Shown: piece by piece, positions 12,629 through 24,654 of the stretch | Position numbering within the stretch: the stretch's first letter is position 1 | Layout of the letters: each line of letters opens with the position of its first letter | DNA from: Botrytis cinerea B05.10 | Lineage: Eukaryota > Ascomycota > Leotiomycetes > Helotiales > Sclerotiniaceae | Direction of reading: 5' to 3' | DNA length: 64,000 nt | Assembly (NCBI RefSeq): GCF_000143535.2 | Contig: NC_037318.1 | Location: forward strand, 744,001-808,000 | Notes under the pieces: generated by a model | The model's input: the letters and a program-made list of their open reading frames with translations, nothing else | Databases searched by the model: none | Told to the model about the DNA's origin: nothing | Position numbers and translations under genes: made by a program

Positions 12629-14751
12629 TTAATGTCTTCGACGACGCAATCCCGAATCGATCTCGTCTACTTCACCTCCAGCACCAGTGTACGCATTCCA
12701 AGCATCGCAAGTTTCTCTAACCACCTGTGGAATCATACCTCTCTGATCTCTACCCTCGGCCACTAAATCCGGTCTCTCGAAAATATTAACCAAAAGTCCT
12801 GCACTCACATGCGAGCTTGTATGACAATGGAAAGGCCAAACTCCAGGGTTATCCGCAAAGAATTCTATTATTAGGAAACTGGGATCGGATGGCGTGCCGG
12901 GTCTCATAAGTGCTGTGTCGCGACGAACGGGATTAGATGGGTTTGTGATGGTACCGTCCCAAGTTCCTCTTCCTTCGGCTAGGACGAAGAAATCGTGCCC
13001 GTGTAGATGCATAGGATGAGGGGTATCCCAGATATTCGTAACGTGTATGCGGATGGAAGGGTTACTGGAAAAGTTGTAGATATTCCAATCATGAGGAAGA
13101 GTTGAGACGGGAGTTCCTTGGCTGGCAAGGAGGAGGAGAGGAGAGCTAGGTTGGTTAGTCATTGTGTGAAGGAGTGTATTACGATATGAGGCTTACTTGT
13201 AGTCAGCCCGGAAGGTCGAATTATTCACAGTGAAAAGGGCACTGCCAGATCCGTTCACGCTAACATTAATTTCCATGTCCTGCGTAATGGACGGGCTCTC
13301 GGGTGGGCTTATTTCAGTGTAGGGAATCGTTAAATATAACGGATCCTATTATTTTCGTCAGTATATTCAGTCATGAGAATTCGGGTGAGAAGTCTGACAT
13401 TGGCACAATCATTACTGTCCCATGACACACCTGTTGTTGTCGGCGCAAGTGTTGTATTTGCGTTTTCATAATAAATTGCTGCTAAACCATGAGGGTTCGT
13501 GCAAGTTAGGAGCATACATGGAACATCTAAGTCAGATCGCATCCAGACAGCATCAGTTGATTCACCTGTTGCTTGAACTATAACATCTGCTCTTTGCCCA
13601 ATTGCAAGAGTTACTACATTGGTCGTATAAGGAACGATTGGAACATAATCGACTGTTGTAACCTGAAGTTGGTGTCCATCAATTGAGAATTTTTGGGTGC
13701 CTGCGCTGCCGGTGTTGATGAGTCGGAGGCGGTGCGTCTTTCCTTTGGTAAACTTAAATTTGGAGAGCCCCGCGTCCGGTGTACAAGTTCCACCCAAAGT
13801 AGAGTTGCAATTTAAGGACCCTTTCCCGTTGATTAGATTATTGTCAACATGTGGGAATAAAGGACCATTCGGAACTTTTGTTGCAATTCCTTCAATCATG
13901 CTCCGATATGATTGATGAAGATAGTCAGACTGCAAAATATTAGTATGAAAACAATAGTGAGAGGCAGAATAACAAACCAGCATGACGGGACCAAGATCGA
14001 TATCATAATCTACATGATTGGGGCTTTGGGACATTAGTAAGTGACTAATAAGATTGTTGATGAGAGTTCTCTTACCCATAAATAACCAATGGCCCATAAA
14101 GGCCATCATTGTACTGAGCACTGAAATGGGAATGATACCAGCTGGATCCAAAAGACTCCGCTCGAAACTCATATGTGAAACTACTTCCAGGGGCAATTGG
14201 GCATTGAGAAACGGAGGGTACACCATCCGCCCAAGGACTCAGCTTCTGCGGTTGACCATGCCAATGAAGACTCAGCCCTTCGTCTCCATTATCAGTAATG
14301 TTATTAGTGACTCTGACGCTTATCGTGTCTCCCCAATTTGCTTCGATAAGCGGTCCGGGAAATTGATCATTTATGAGAATAACACTCTTCTGATATCCAT
14401 CTGGTGCTTTGGTAGATCTGGATACTGTGAGATCATAGTACCGGGTCTTTCCAGTGTTGGGTGGGAGGTGTGGTCCTGGCTTGGCATTTCCCCAAGGGTG
14501 TCCGTAATATGACTTTGTGTGTGTTAGCTAGAAATTAACTTATGTGCTTGACGCCAAGTGAACATACACCACCATCGTCTAGAAATGGAGGAAGTGTGGA
14601 GGCGTTTAAACACCCATATGTAGATAGCCCTACAAGAAAAGTCAGCAAGTTCAATTCTAGTAGCCATATATCACTGACCATTAGTAGAATATTGAGATAA
14701 CGAAGCATGCAACGAAGCCGCTCTAGTAAGTAGTCCCTTCATCCATGCCAT
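12629..14751 (-). CDS. Laccase-like multicopper oxidase
   Basis: Seven exons, in coding order 14751-14679, 14629-14568, 14512-14076, 14023-13978, 13929-13399, 13345-13197 and 13145-12629, give 604 aa with 48-55 bp introns. All copper ligand motifs of a three-domain oxidase are present: HWHG (128-131), WYHSH (H172, H174), HPMHLHGH (H476, H479, H481) and HCHTSSHVSAGL (H539, C540, H541, H545). The position of the type 1 axial ligand is Leu, as in higher-potential laccases. Expected reaction: one-electron oxidation of phenols or related substrates with reduction of O2 to water. The N terminus (MAWMKGLLTRAAS) has no clear signal peptide, so it may be intracellular, or the first exon may be misplaced. 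Pigment or phenolic coupling with the product of the neighbouring reductase is an inference from position only. Confidence 0.9.
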
Positions 14752-14842
14752 TTTGGAGTATAACAAAGGTGATAAACAAATGCTGTGTGACTATTGATCT
14801 GTGGCTATCCAACGAAGACAGTTAATGAAGAGGGAGGGAGAA

Positions 14843-14848
14843 TTTATA
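14843..14848 (-). promoter_or_regulatory. Candidate TATA box of the multicopper oxidase gene
   Basis: TATAAA on the minus strand, about 92 bp upstream of the ATG at 14751. Position and sequence fit a TATA box, and support the chosen first exon. Confidence 0.45.
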
Positions 14849-17800
14849 AGAGAACTGTAGTCTCAAAGCCTCATAGATATTATAAGAAATTGGAGGTTGA
14901 GAATTCAGCTCGGCGTTAGGTCTGACCCCGTTGGAGGGTCATGAAGGAAATAATTTCAAATAAAACTAAGAATGGATAACTTGGCTATTGCTATGGCTTC
15001 GTGTTCGATGTACCGTAGATATGTGTCTCTGCTTCGCTAGTTTGAACTCAAACAATAGTAAACAATACTCACAAGATTGCGTTGAGCAAACCAATGTAGT
15101 TGAGAATAAATATGCTATTCTCAGATATTACATGGTAACCTGGGTGAAGAAAGTAAAAGCCGGAACGCCATTGCAGCCATGCTGTAGATCATGCATGGCT
15201 GACCGGGTCTTGACAAAGTCGCGGCATTTCTAATTCCATTATATTGCTGCTTTTCGTTGGCACATTTCGTGAGTTTCACAGCCGCCTTTGTGAAACATTT
15301 CCAATCGTAACTTTGAAACTATCTCTCTGCCAATCCTATACCAATATCTTGGAATATTGAAGTCCCTGATGACGAGAATATTGTCATGCAATTGGTGGTG
15401 GCGGCAGCAAATTGAGTTCGTTTGCGTTTTCGGGAATCAAACGACCCAATGAATGTTTCAACTCGGTGCGTAGCTGAATGATCGAAAGAACACACAAAAC
15501 AATCCTCAAATTTGATGGTGGGAGATAATTAGTCCTGCAGAAATGGCGTTACATCCCGTAATCTTGGCTTCGGGCTTTAAGAATATTTCTAGACTTGAAT
15601 TTGTTACCATCGCAACTATGCGAGGTCCAAAATTGTTGAGATTGCACCTCTATTAAAGGTTGTCTGGGCGATTGGGTATCGTCCGCATGGGATTTTCTTC
15701 TGGGAGTTGCCTGCATGTTTACACATGCTTTTCCCGCTGTGTTGTCTCACGTCGGCGGGGTAGGGGTTCAAAATGTGTAGAGTTTGTATAACCTCAAATG
15801 CCTCATTGCAGGAAATCATTGGCGTACAGCTGGTCACTATCAGCTGATTTGATGTTCGTATCCTTCTGGTGTCCCATTGGCATGATAATGTATTCACACA
15901 CAACGTCTCTCTGGATGTGGGGGGTAAGCGGAAAACCCATATTCTATGAGGTTGTGATATTTCGGCTGCTAGACCGTCTCCGTATATGCAAAGCCTCTCG
16001 TCATCCTTGCGTAGATCATTTTTCAACAGGACCAGGTATTACCAACAGTCCGGATATACAATATACTTCAAACCCACAGATTACTTCCAACATTCCACTT
16101 TCAAAATGCGAAAACCACCCCCATGGCTATCTAGGATTCCAAGCACTTACGATGATCACATGACCGTCTGGCAGTGTGGCAGACGTCGCACGGATATCCG
16201 GGGAAGGAGGCTTAGTTCAAGCTAATAGTTGAGGCTAATGTTTCATCTCAACCAATAATAGAAATTGACTCATCCGCAATCGCGAACTTTTCCTCCCGAT
16301 GCTGCAAAGCCATATTTCTAAGTTGTCGTATGCTCCAAGCTGATTTCCCAAAATTATCAATAACTCATTCTTACCACCCTTCCAATAATATATCATACCA
16401 TTCCTAAGTCTGAGTCGTAAGATCTTACACTAGATCTTGGAGGCGGGCCACAACTGCAAACGTCATAGAAACCCAGCTGACTTTCAATATTTTTAATACA
16501 CAGCCTATCATTCTCTCCAGCCCCGTGTGAGAACTTCGCTCCTGGAATGGAAGATAAAAATAGTTTCCACCTTGGTCTTTAAGTTTGGGATGAAGGTCTG
16601 GAAAGGGCGAATCTTATGGATAGTAGCTACATCGGCGAACTTAGCGACGGTCTACCACACAGAAAAAGATAAAATGACAATACACATCTTGTTTTGTGGT
16701 GTGCAATATAAATTCGAAACGCGGATTCCCTTGCTTGATGGCAAGAAAATTTCTGAATCCAAGAAATTGTGGATGGTTGAAGACAAACGAACGTGACATT
16801 CGAATTCTGAGCAGGGCGTGATCCCCATCCAATATGGCCTACTACAAAAAATTGCTTCATATCATTGTATAAAAATCCGAACAGCTATTGCCAGAATAAA
16901 AAATGGAAGATACGCAATCCCCCTGATTTGTCGTTTCCCTTTTTTAGCTACCAGAACAATATCTAAATCTCAAATATCGTGTGAAGAGCTCCGGCTTCGT
17001 GCAGTATGGATCAAAACGCAAGATGCAAAATCTTAGGAAATTGGACATCACCGAGAAGGCAATTTTCAAATCGATGTTTCAGTTTCCTTCTAGAATTTTA
17101 CTGTCCTTCTGGAAGTCTATTGAAAACATGGCATACCAAAAAGCGGCTAAGAAGTGGAGGGGGCGTTGCAGCCACAGACGGCACGACAAGAAGAAAGGAA
17201 ACAAACGCCGCCCCTGAAGTTCTTTAGAGAGTCCCGATATACGTAATCGATATAGCATTGCTCATTGATCCATATCCGTGGATCTGGAAGTGGGAAACTG
17301 GAGAGATTGAGAAATCTTGCCAATGTCTTCTGCTCGTAGAAGATGGATTAGGGATTCCTCTCACGGCTTAAGAGGCTTAAGGGTGGCGTAGTGCGAGTTC
17401 TTTCATCTTCTTAAACTATTTCGAAATCCGAATATACTCGGAGATTTCTCTGGACTCATGTCCCAATAAATTACTGAAATACTTCGGAATGCATTCTGCA
17501 GAAACTTATAGGATATCATAAAGTAATGTTCGGCTCTCTTCAACAGCCGTCTGGCTGATAATTAGGAAAATCTAGTGTCGCTATAGCTATATCTATGTCA
17601 TGAGATTGGCCAAGATTCTACAATATGCCGAGTTTAATGAAATAACCTTTCTTGAAGTGACGATTAGTAGATCTGTATCAAGAAGGATTTTCTGTAACAC
17701 TTTCTCTCACTGGTGAAATGCATATCAAAAATGCTAGCCGGTCATTTGCTCTCTCCAAACGGAAAGTAGCTGGTCATTCAAAAGGGGACTATCCGCACCA

Positions 17801-18140
17801 TGATTATAATTCCAGGTTTAAAAATTATGTCATACTTCTATCACTCAGGCCAAATCTTTTTCTCTCCACCTTTTTTCTCTCCTATTTTGTTTTGGACGAG
17901 AAAATTCTTTGTAGTATCCCTTTCGCTAAACGAAAGCGAAATGCAAGAACCCTCCAGGACAGTTCCAAATCGTACACTTTGCTGCGGCTAGAATAAGTAA
18001 AACAACCTCTAATGATTCAATTCACGTGTACTGATCTCATAATCCGCCATGGTTAAAAATTTTATAAGTATGCGATTGGGTGTAACGAATGAATTATGGT
18101 TTAGTGTGCAAAGTCGGAGAATCTAGCTTTGGAGCTAGTT

Positions 18141-18192
18141 CTAGCATATGGGGTATCTAGCATATAGAGGGTATCTAGCGTATGGAGGGCAT
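18141..18192 (+). repeat. Degenerate tandem repeat, 3 units of 16-18 bp
   Basis: Three successive units begin CTAGCATATGG, CTAGCATATAG and CTAGCGTATGG and end in GGTAT/GGCAT. The array lies about 620 bp upstream of the acidic protein gene. Confidence 0.7.
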
Positions 18193-18817
18193 TTAATAGC
18201 TGGCGTGCAAATCCCAATTAAAGTTTGAAACTGCAACGGTTTTTGATACTTCAATCGAACTTGAGATTCCACACGTGATTCATGAGGAGATATTGATCAA
18301 ATATACTATTTGGAAGTTACAATATACTGAAGAGTCGTTTCTGTAGGATATTTTTCGTCTAATTAAGTTACCTAAGAACACACTGCATCTTCTACAAATC
18401 GATTTGCAATGCACACGTACCTTCTACTACCAAATTTTGATGTCCTATCCCTCAAACTTAGGTCATTGTGTGATTTAGACTTTTTCCTAGTCCTAGATCG
18501 TTCACAATTCAAGAGAGCTCTTCTATTACTAATTTAGTCCTGGCGCCCAACTGATGACTCCATATGAGCTATCAAGTGCTCTCACAATCTGACCTAGGAC
18601 GTTGGCTTAGCACTAGATAGAAACTAAGATGAGCTTCCTTCCATTTGGAGGATCCAGAATAGGTCCTGAGCTTGATCTTCTGGTCCAGATAAAAATATGA
18701 TTTTGTATATAAAATCTTTCAGAGTCCTAGTATTGAAATGTAAACCATTCTTCAGATAATCTTTACATCCCAGACATTGTTTCTATCCTAGATATCCTTT
18801 CTATCCCGATTTCAACA

Positions 18818-19712
18818 ATGTCTACACTACCAGAAAACAACAGCCAGGTTCGTACTGACTTCGAAGACAACGACTTCGAAGATAACGACTTCGAAGCGGA
18901 CTTTAATAAAGCATACGAAGCACAAGAAGAAGCAGGAAATGTTGACGATAACGGCTTCCCTGAAGGATTCGATGAAGAATATTCCAGAGAGTTTGATGCG
19001 CAAGAAGCCGCAGCCGCCGCCGCCCCTGCCCCTGCCCTCTTAACCGATCAACAAGAAGAAGCAGGAACTGTTGACGACAACGGCTTCCCTGAAGGATTCG
19101 ATGAAGAATATTCCAGAGAGTTTGATGCGCAAGAAGCCGCCGCCGCCCTCGCAACCAATCAACAAGCAAGAACAATGGTTGCCGATAATGAAAGCCAAGT
19201 TGACGAGGACGCTGAGAGCAACGACCCCTCGGATGATATCCAAAAGCTCCTTGCTAGAGTAGCGGCAGATGAAAGGAAAGCCGTGAAGGAACATCCACGC
19301 GCAAGATTTGCTCAGCTCTTGGGCATGCGTATTAACGAGCACGGGATTTTGTAAGTTCGCTTCCCCTTTCTCCCTATCCGAATTCACCATACTTCGTACC
19401 GCAGCCCCACATTGATGGGACTTGAATCTCTCGATTCAACTTAACCATTCAGATGATTTGAAATGTTGAATTCATTTCATGCATTCTCTTGAAATACAAG
19501 TTCATTACACAGAATGAATGAACACTCTCGTGTAATGTCTGCTAATATCACATTTTCATAGACGACCCAAGTGCACCGTCGAAGAAAGAAAAGCAAAGCT
19601 GCGTGAGAAGCAAGCCAGACGAGAAGCCAGAGAACAAGCAGAAAGAGAGAAAAGAATCGCTGGCTATAAATCCCTTGGTGTCTCAAAGTTGCAAGCTATC
19701 TGCTTGGACTAG
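18818..19712 (+). CDS. Acidic orphan protein with internal duplication
   Basis: Exons 18818-19350 and 19562-19712 give 227 aa; the 211 bp intron has GTAAGT and CATAG ends. The N-terminal two thirds is very acidic. It starts with a short FEDND repeat (about residues 10-24), then a module containing VDDNGFPEGFDEEYSREFD occurs twice, 43 residues (129 bp) apart, separated by an Ala/Pro stretch. The C-terminal part is basic and helical: a coiled-coil-like run of Glu, Arg, Lys and Ala (about 185-210) preceded by RPKCTVEERKAK. No signal peptide or membrane segment. I do not recognise the family. The opposite charges of the two halves suggest a binding or scaffold protein, which is inference only. 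Confidence 0.72.
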
Positions 19713-20928
19713 TGGCAGATGCGAAGTAAGTCATCGTGACCCATCTGATGGCAGCAGACTTGCTAACATTTTACTCTAGGATTTCTTTTTAGAGAAACGT
19801 ATAAGAATTTTGTTCCTGGACTCCTGTTGGAGGAATGTATATGTACCATGGATAGACATGTCAGCGGCTCTTAAAATTGGTTGTATACTTTCTTGGAGAA
19901 TAGAAGCTTTTTTGCCTCAATATCTTTCATGCACTTGCCATATCTGATACTTTGAATGATGAGCATTTTGAGGCCAAACAATGTAATAAAGAATCTCATA
20001 CTCGCTGCTGCCTTGTAACTGCGTATCCCAACACGCACTTGCGTTATTCAAACCCCACTGACAACATATCTTTTAAAATATTTCTCTTCCTCTTTCAACA
20101 CTTCCCACTTCCCCATTCCTCAACTCCACGCATATTATCCTACCCCATTGTCTCTCCATCCTCAACCTACAGCCCGTTCCTTCCCTCAGTTCCCAGCACG
20201 TTAAATCTCTCCACCTATCCCGTCGCGCCGCCATAAACTCCATCAACTCGTGCTATCACAACAACACCCTCTCTATTCTTCTCTCACTACACTACCTCAT
20301 TCTACCCTACTGTATCAAATCCACCCTATCAACATCAACATCAATATGAATATCAACACCAATACCCATACCCCCAAAAACCCACGCATCTCCCAACCTT
20401 CCCTCCTCCCAAATACCCTGTCCACCAAGCCCCCTCCCTCCCTAGAAAAATTTCTCAACCTCTTACCCCACATGCACAAACACCCATCCACCTCTACACA
20501 CAAGTACCATAACCATAGCCTCCCTTTACACAAGCACGATAAGGTAAGATTACCTACTATTACCCAAGCAAAATAAATCACCAAAATCAAGTCTCATATC
20601 ACATCATATCTCGTACCACATCTTATAAGAAAAGCTAACATTATAAAACATACAACCCAAATATATGGATCCCATCTCACCCCATCCCATCCCATCCCAT
20701 CTTGAAACCTCCCCCCCCCTCTCTCTCTCATCACGTTGCAAAACACACAAGCCAGAATTTTCATTCCTTAGATCCCTCTACAATCACTCCCTCCCTTCAC
20801 ACCCCAAACCAATCACTCCATAGAGTCCCAGCATCTTATTCAAGTCACCATTGCGAATCACACTATCCACATCCACATCTCCATCCCCATCCCTACTTTT
20901 CCCAGCACAATGCCCGTATACTATAGCA

Positions 20929-20952
20929 TAACATAACATAACATAACATAGT
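20929..20952 (+). repeat. Pentanucleotide microsatellite (ATAAC)n
   Basis: Four to five copies of CATAA/ATAAC in a row. Confidence 0.8.
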
Positions 20953-21011
20953 ATATTACACCACAGCACGATATCACAAAACAATTTATATATAATACAT
21001 GGTTATTAATA

Positions 21012-21061
21012 ACCACCTACCTACCTACCTACCTACCTACCTACTTACATATCTACCTACT
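21012..21061 (+). repeat. Tetranucleotide microsatellite (ACCT)n
   Basis: About eight uninterrupted ACCT/CTAC units followed by diverged copies. A CATA microsatellite follows at about 21100-21120 and again at 21174-21186. Confidence 0.85.
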
Positions 21062-22307
21062 ATAGCTAATCTATCTACTTTCATATCCTCTAAATACCAT
21101 ACATACATACATACATAGGTACATACCTATCGTGCATACAATATACTACAATATATCAATGAATTGATCTATATACATACATACATGCTTACATTTCACA
21201 TACATTCTACACTCATTATATCTCAAATCACATCATGATCACATCATTTCCTCATCCTCAAATTCTGCATCTCTACCTCTTCGTATTATAACCTTCATCC
21301 TTTACCTACAATCTATACCCTCATCCCACAACCTCAACCCATCCCCTCATCACATCTCCCCATCCTCAAATTCTACATCTCTACCTCCATTCTATACCCT
21401 CAACTCATATCCTCAACCCACCTCAAAAATGATCCATTTATCAATCCCCAATCCCCACTTCCCACTTCCCAAAGCCTTAAAATCTTACATCAATTTTTTT
21501 TTTTTTTTTGAAACAAGAGATATACCAAAAGATATTCTACTCCTCTTTTCCCTACTCTCCTTCAAGATCTAGCTTCTAACTCCCAACACATAGATAAGAA
21601 TTTGGTATCCCGTATCCCATATCCCATGTTCAAAATAATCCATCTATCTATCTACCTACTACAATAGTATTCCTCAAAGTCGAACAACAACAATAGAAAC
21701 TCTGTAAACCATACATCCCATCGATTCCACTCAGAAGTTTCACATTCATCGTTCAATAATCGAGATATCTCACCTGACACATCCTCACCATCTCAGAATC
21801 AATTTCTGAATCTTTCACATCAAAGGGAGAAAAGTAACCATCATTGAAAATTCCCTTTTGATTTCTTTTCTCATAAGAACCAAAAGATTACAAAATTCAT
21901 TTCTACTCCTCACTCCACATCCCATCAAACTATGCCCAAACCAAATTTGATGATTTAAAACCTTATACCTTCCGAGTGCCCCATGTAGTATTACCATCTA
22001 CTTCCGATTCCTGGTCTTAGCCCATGCACGTAAGTATTATGCGCAGCCGCAATTTTCCTTCTCCAATACCTTCATTTATCATGTAGACCGTTATCAGATC
22101 CATACCCCAATCAGACCTGTGCCGCTCCAATTCCTACTAAACGCCCAAAAACTCCAAAATTCCAAGTGCGTATCCCATCGTTCGCCCAAAATTACAGAGG
22201 ATTCTTAGATTCGACGCATCGAATACCCGTAATTGTAGAAGATTTCGTGTCCATCCCAAGTACCAATATATATATATACAAGAATACTCTCATAAGTCCT
22301 CCTTTCA

Positions 22308-23717
22308 TTAATCCACAATCATCCACCAGATACTTCCAAGAAGAATCACCAATACCACTGTCGTAAGAATTCCTGCTCCAACCCTATCAGCCGTTGTAAC
22401 TGGTTTTGTCGCCTGATAGCTATTTGGGCTTTTCCCAGACCCAGCAGTCGGATTCCCTTTACTTGTTCCACCCGTGGTATTAGTGACTGGTCCTGCAACC
22501 TGCGCAATGAGATTACTTTGAATGACCTCTAAGGCTGACATCTGTTCTCCGACTCCGTAAAATCCATCAAATTGCCCCGTTCTCCAATTAAGCCCGCAAG
22601 TGCGCCCGTTATCGCCTCCAACGCATGATGCAGCAGCCCCTTTGGCTGAGGGGCGTAGTAATTGCATTACAGCATCGTAAGTAAAGGGTGCCATTTTAGT
22701 TGTAGCAGCTAGCCAGCGAGCAAGGTATGCTTTGAATGATTGTTGATCAATATTGCATTTTCCGTTGTTCTCACAAGCTACCTCCATCATGACATTATCC
22801 TCGAAGAATACATGAGTAGCATTTAGTAAGCCTTCGACACGTCCACGCCAGATCTCGCTTCCGTTAGTATAGTTATACATATTTGCCGCGCCGAGAAGGA
22901 AAGCTCCAGCATTATAAGTCCACTGTATATGGTTGAGCTTGGTGCAATTAAGAGTATCGTCAGAACCATCGTAAACGTAGTACTTTTCATCCATAAGTCC
23001 CACGTGCTCCATCCAATCCCAGGTTCTATCTGCCCACTGTGCATATGTATCGTTGCCAGTGTATTTTGCAAGCCGCGCACCCAAATTAAAAAAGCAGCCA
23101 TTAGAGATCGAGTTTTTGTAATTGTAACCGTTATTGAAGGTAAAGATTTGCCATCGTAGACCTCCAGCACAAGTGCTATCATCCCATCGAGGAGCTTGAG
23201 TATTGAAAACTGCCTGTGCGAGAGCGAGCCATTGAGGCCTATTAGAGGGAGGATTTGGGAAATTCACTTCGGCTGCCGACATGGCCGCCAGCCCCCAGAA
23301 TCCCTGGTCATCATTTCCCTCCGTTTTTGTTTGATTCGGGGTCATATAATCATAATCTGGTCCCGTCTGCCACAGCATAGCTTCTGTAGTAACATCGTTA
23401 TATGACGAATCGCCTGTATAATACCAATAGTCAATCAGTGAGCCAAACATTGCTCCGGCCTCCCACCAATAATATGGAGCCGGTAAATTCCCGGGTATGC
23501 CACCCGTTTGGTTTCCTGTGTAATAGGACATCATATCGTACGCAATCGAACTCGCCGCGGACTTGATGGAATCTGAATTTGTAGTCAGTACATAATGTTT
23601 AGCATAGAGGGCGGAATATGTACCCGGAGAATCAAGATCAACTTCTATCGCATTTACGACATGACTTCCAGCTATCAAAGCTGTAGCCAGAGTCGATAAA
23701 GGCTTTGAGATCTTCAT
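22308..23717 (-). CDS. GPI-anchored GH76 alpha-1,6-mannosidase-like protein (DCW1/DFG5 type)
   Basis: A single exon of 469 aa. Signal peptide about 1-23 (ending in SHVVNA). The GH76 domain covers about 30-400 with the paired acidic residues in GNDDQGFWG (D136, D137), YYWWEAGAMFG, and QWTYNAGAFLLGAA. Many N-x-S/T sites are visible. The tail has a Ser/Gly/Thr-rich linker, then a hydrophobic segment GAGILTTVVLVILLGSIWW near the end, as expected of a GPI signal, although a short WMIVD tail remains. In yeast, Dcw1 and Dfg5 act at the plasma membrane and wall, probably cross-linking GPI mannoproteins to wall glucan through their GPI-mannan. The same role is inferred here. Length is usual for the family and nothing is missing. 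Confidence 0.93.
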   Translation of the reverse strand: MKISKPLSTLATALIAGSHVVNAIEVDLDSPGTYSALYAKHYVLTTNSDSIKSAASSIAYDMMSYYTGNQTGGIPGNLPAPYYWWEAGAMFGSLIDYWYYTGDSSYNDVTTEAMLWQTGPDYDYMTPNQTKTEGNDDQGFWGLAAMSAAEVNFPNPPSNRPQWLALAQAVFNTQAPRWDDSTCAGGLRWQIFTFNNGYNYKNSISNGCFFNLGARLAKYTGNDTYAQWADRTWDWMEHVGLMDEKYYVYDGSDDTLNCTKLNHIQWTYNAGAFLLGAANMYNYTNGSEIWRGRVEGLLNATHVFFEDNVMMEVACENNGKCNIDQQSFKAYLARWLAATTKMAPFTYDAVMQLLRPSAKGAAASCVGGDNGRTCGLNWRTGQFDGFYGVGEQMSALEVIQSNLIAQVAGPVTNTTGGTSKGNPTAGSGKSPNSYQATKPVTTADRVGAGILTTVVLVILLGSIWWMIVD

Positions 23718-24654
23718 AATTAAGAGTGTGATATTTGCGTTTGTGTAGTTCTGTGTAATGAATATTAAATAGGTGGTCAGGTTGGAAAAGCGCCGGGGTC
23801 AATGACGTCTTGACACCAAAGCACACCAGAGGTGAGTGTGACGAGAGATTCAGATGCAGCCTCGAAAACGACAGTAAGAAAGTCCTTCAATTAAATTGTA
23901 TCCAGAGAACGATTCACGATGAGATATGATAAACGATTGAATTATTTCCCTGAACTTCTGTCTTCTATTTTCCAAGGACCAAGATCAACAGTGAACAATT
24001 GGACGACTAGATTGATTTCTGGGGGCGAGCAAAAGTCCCAAAAACTAAGCCAACGAGCGATGTGATTGTAGCGGAACCGGCACCCACACCATAATAGGAT
24101 GATGGCTGTGGAGATAAATGTTGTGTTGTTTTGATGAAGTGGTGGAGGGAGGAAGTTTATTGAACGACAAGTAACGGGCTGGTTGAGTTGTACAAGGGAG
24201 GTAGTGACGAGTCTGTGGAATTCTCTCGTATTGATGGAAGGCGCGGATGTGGAGGTGGAATCCTAGATGATGATCTTGCGGGGAATGCAGTTTTATAAAG
24301 CGAGCCAGGATAACGAGGCGGAGTAGTCTTGGAACTCAACCCAAGAATGCAAAAAGCAACAGAGGAATCGAGGGACGAGGGAGGAACGAGAAACGAGGAA
24401 CGAAGGACGAACTCTCGTCGGTGTGTAGCCAAACCAAGTACCGTGCAGCAGAGTAGAGTAATAAAGTGGCATCCATACTAACATAACAGTACAGTGGTGA
24501 ATCCGATTCGTGAGTAGTACACGTGGGGAAGAGAATAAGAAGAAGGCTGTGGCTGAGACTGGTGTTGCGTGAAAGAAAAGAATGTTCCGATGCGTCCGGA
24601 AGGTTTGAAAGAAATTCAATCCAAGCCTCGTATTTCGTTTCTTGGTAAGGTATG

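Larger units (their letters stand above)
14752..18817. other. Gene desert
   Basis: About 4 kb of AT-rich DNA. No open frame shows a domain; the longest, 136 codons on the minus strand at 15616-16026, has no recognisable features. A short degenerate tandem repeat lies at 18141-18192. It may contain decayed mobile DNA that I could not identify by eye. Confidence 0.5.
19713..22307. other. G-poor, microsatellite-rich intergenic DNA
   Basis: The plus strand here is rich in C, A and T and notably poor in G from about 20,040 to 22,310. Open frames in it are long only because TGA and TAG are rare. It holds several microsatellites listed separately and a T17 run near 21490-21510. No gene is supported. 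Confidence 0.6.

Noticed and set aside
15616..16026. 136-codon minus-strand frame
   Set aside because: No domain, no splice context and random-looking composition.
19952..20576. Open frames rich in Pro, Ser, His and Asn in the G-poor block, including a second frame with a Gln/His/Tyr stretch
   Set aside because: Frames are open mostly because G-containing stops are rare in this composition; no ATG in the best frame and no domain.
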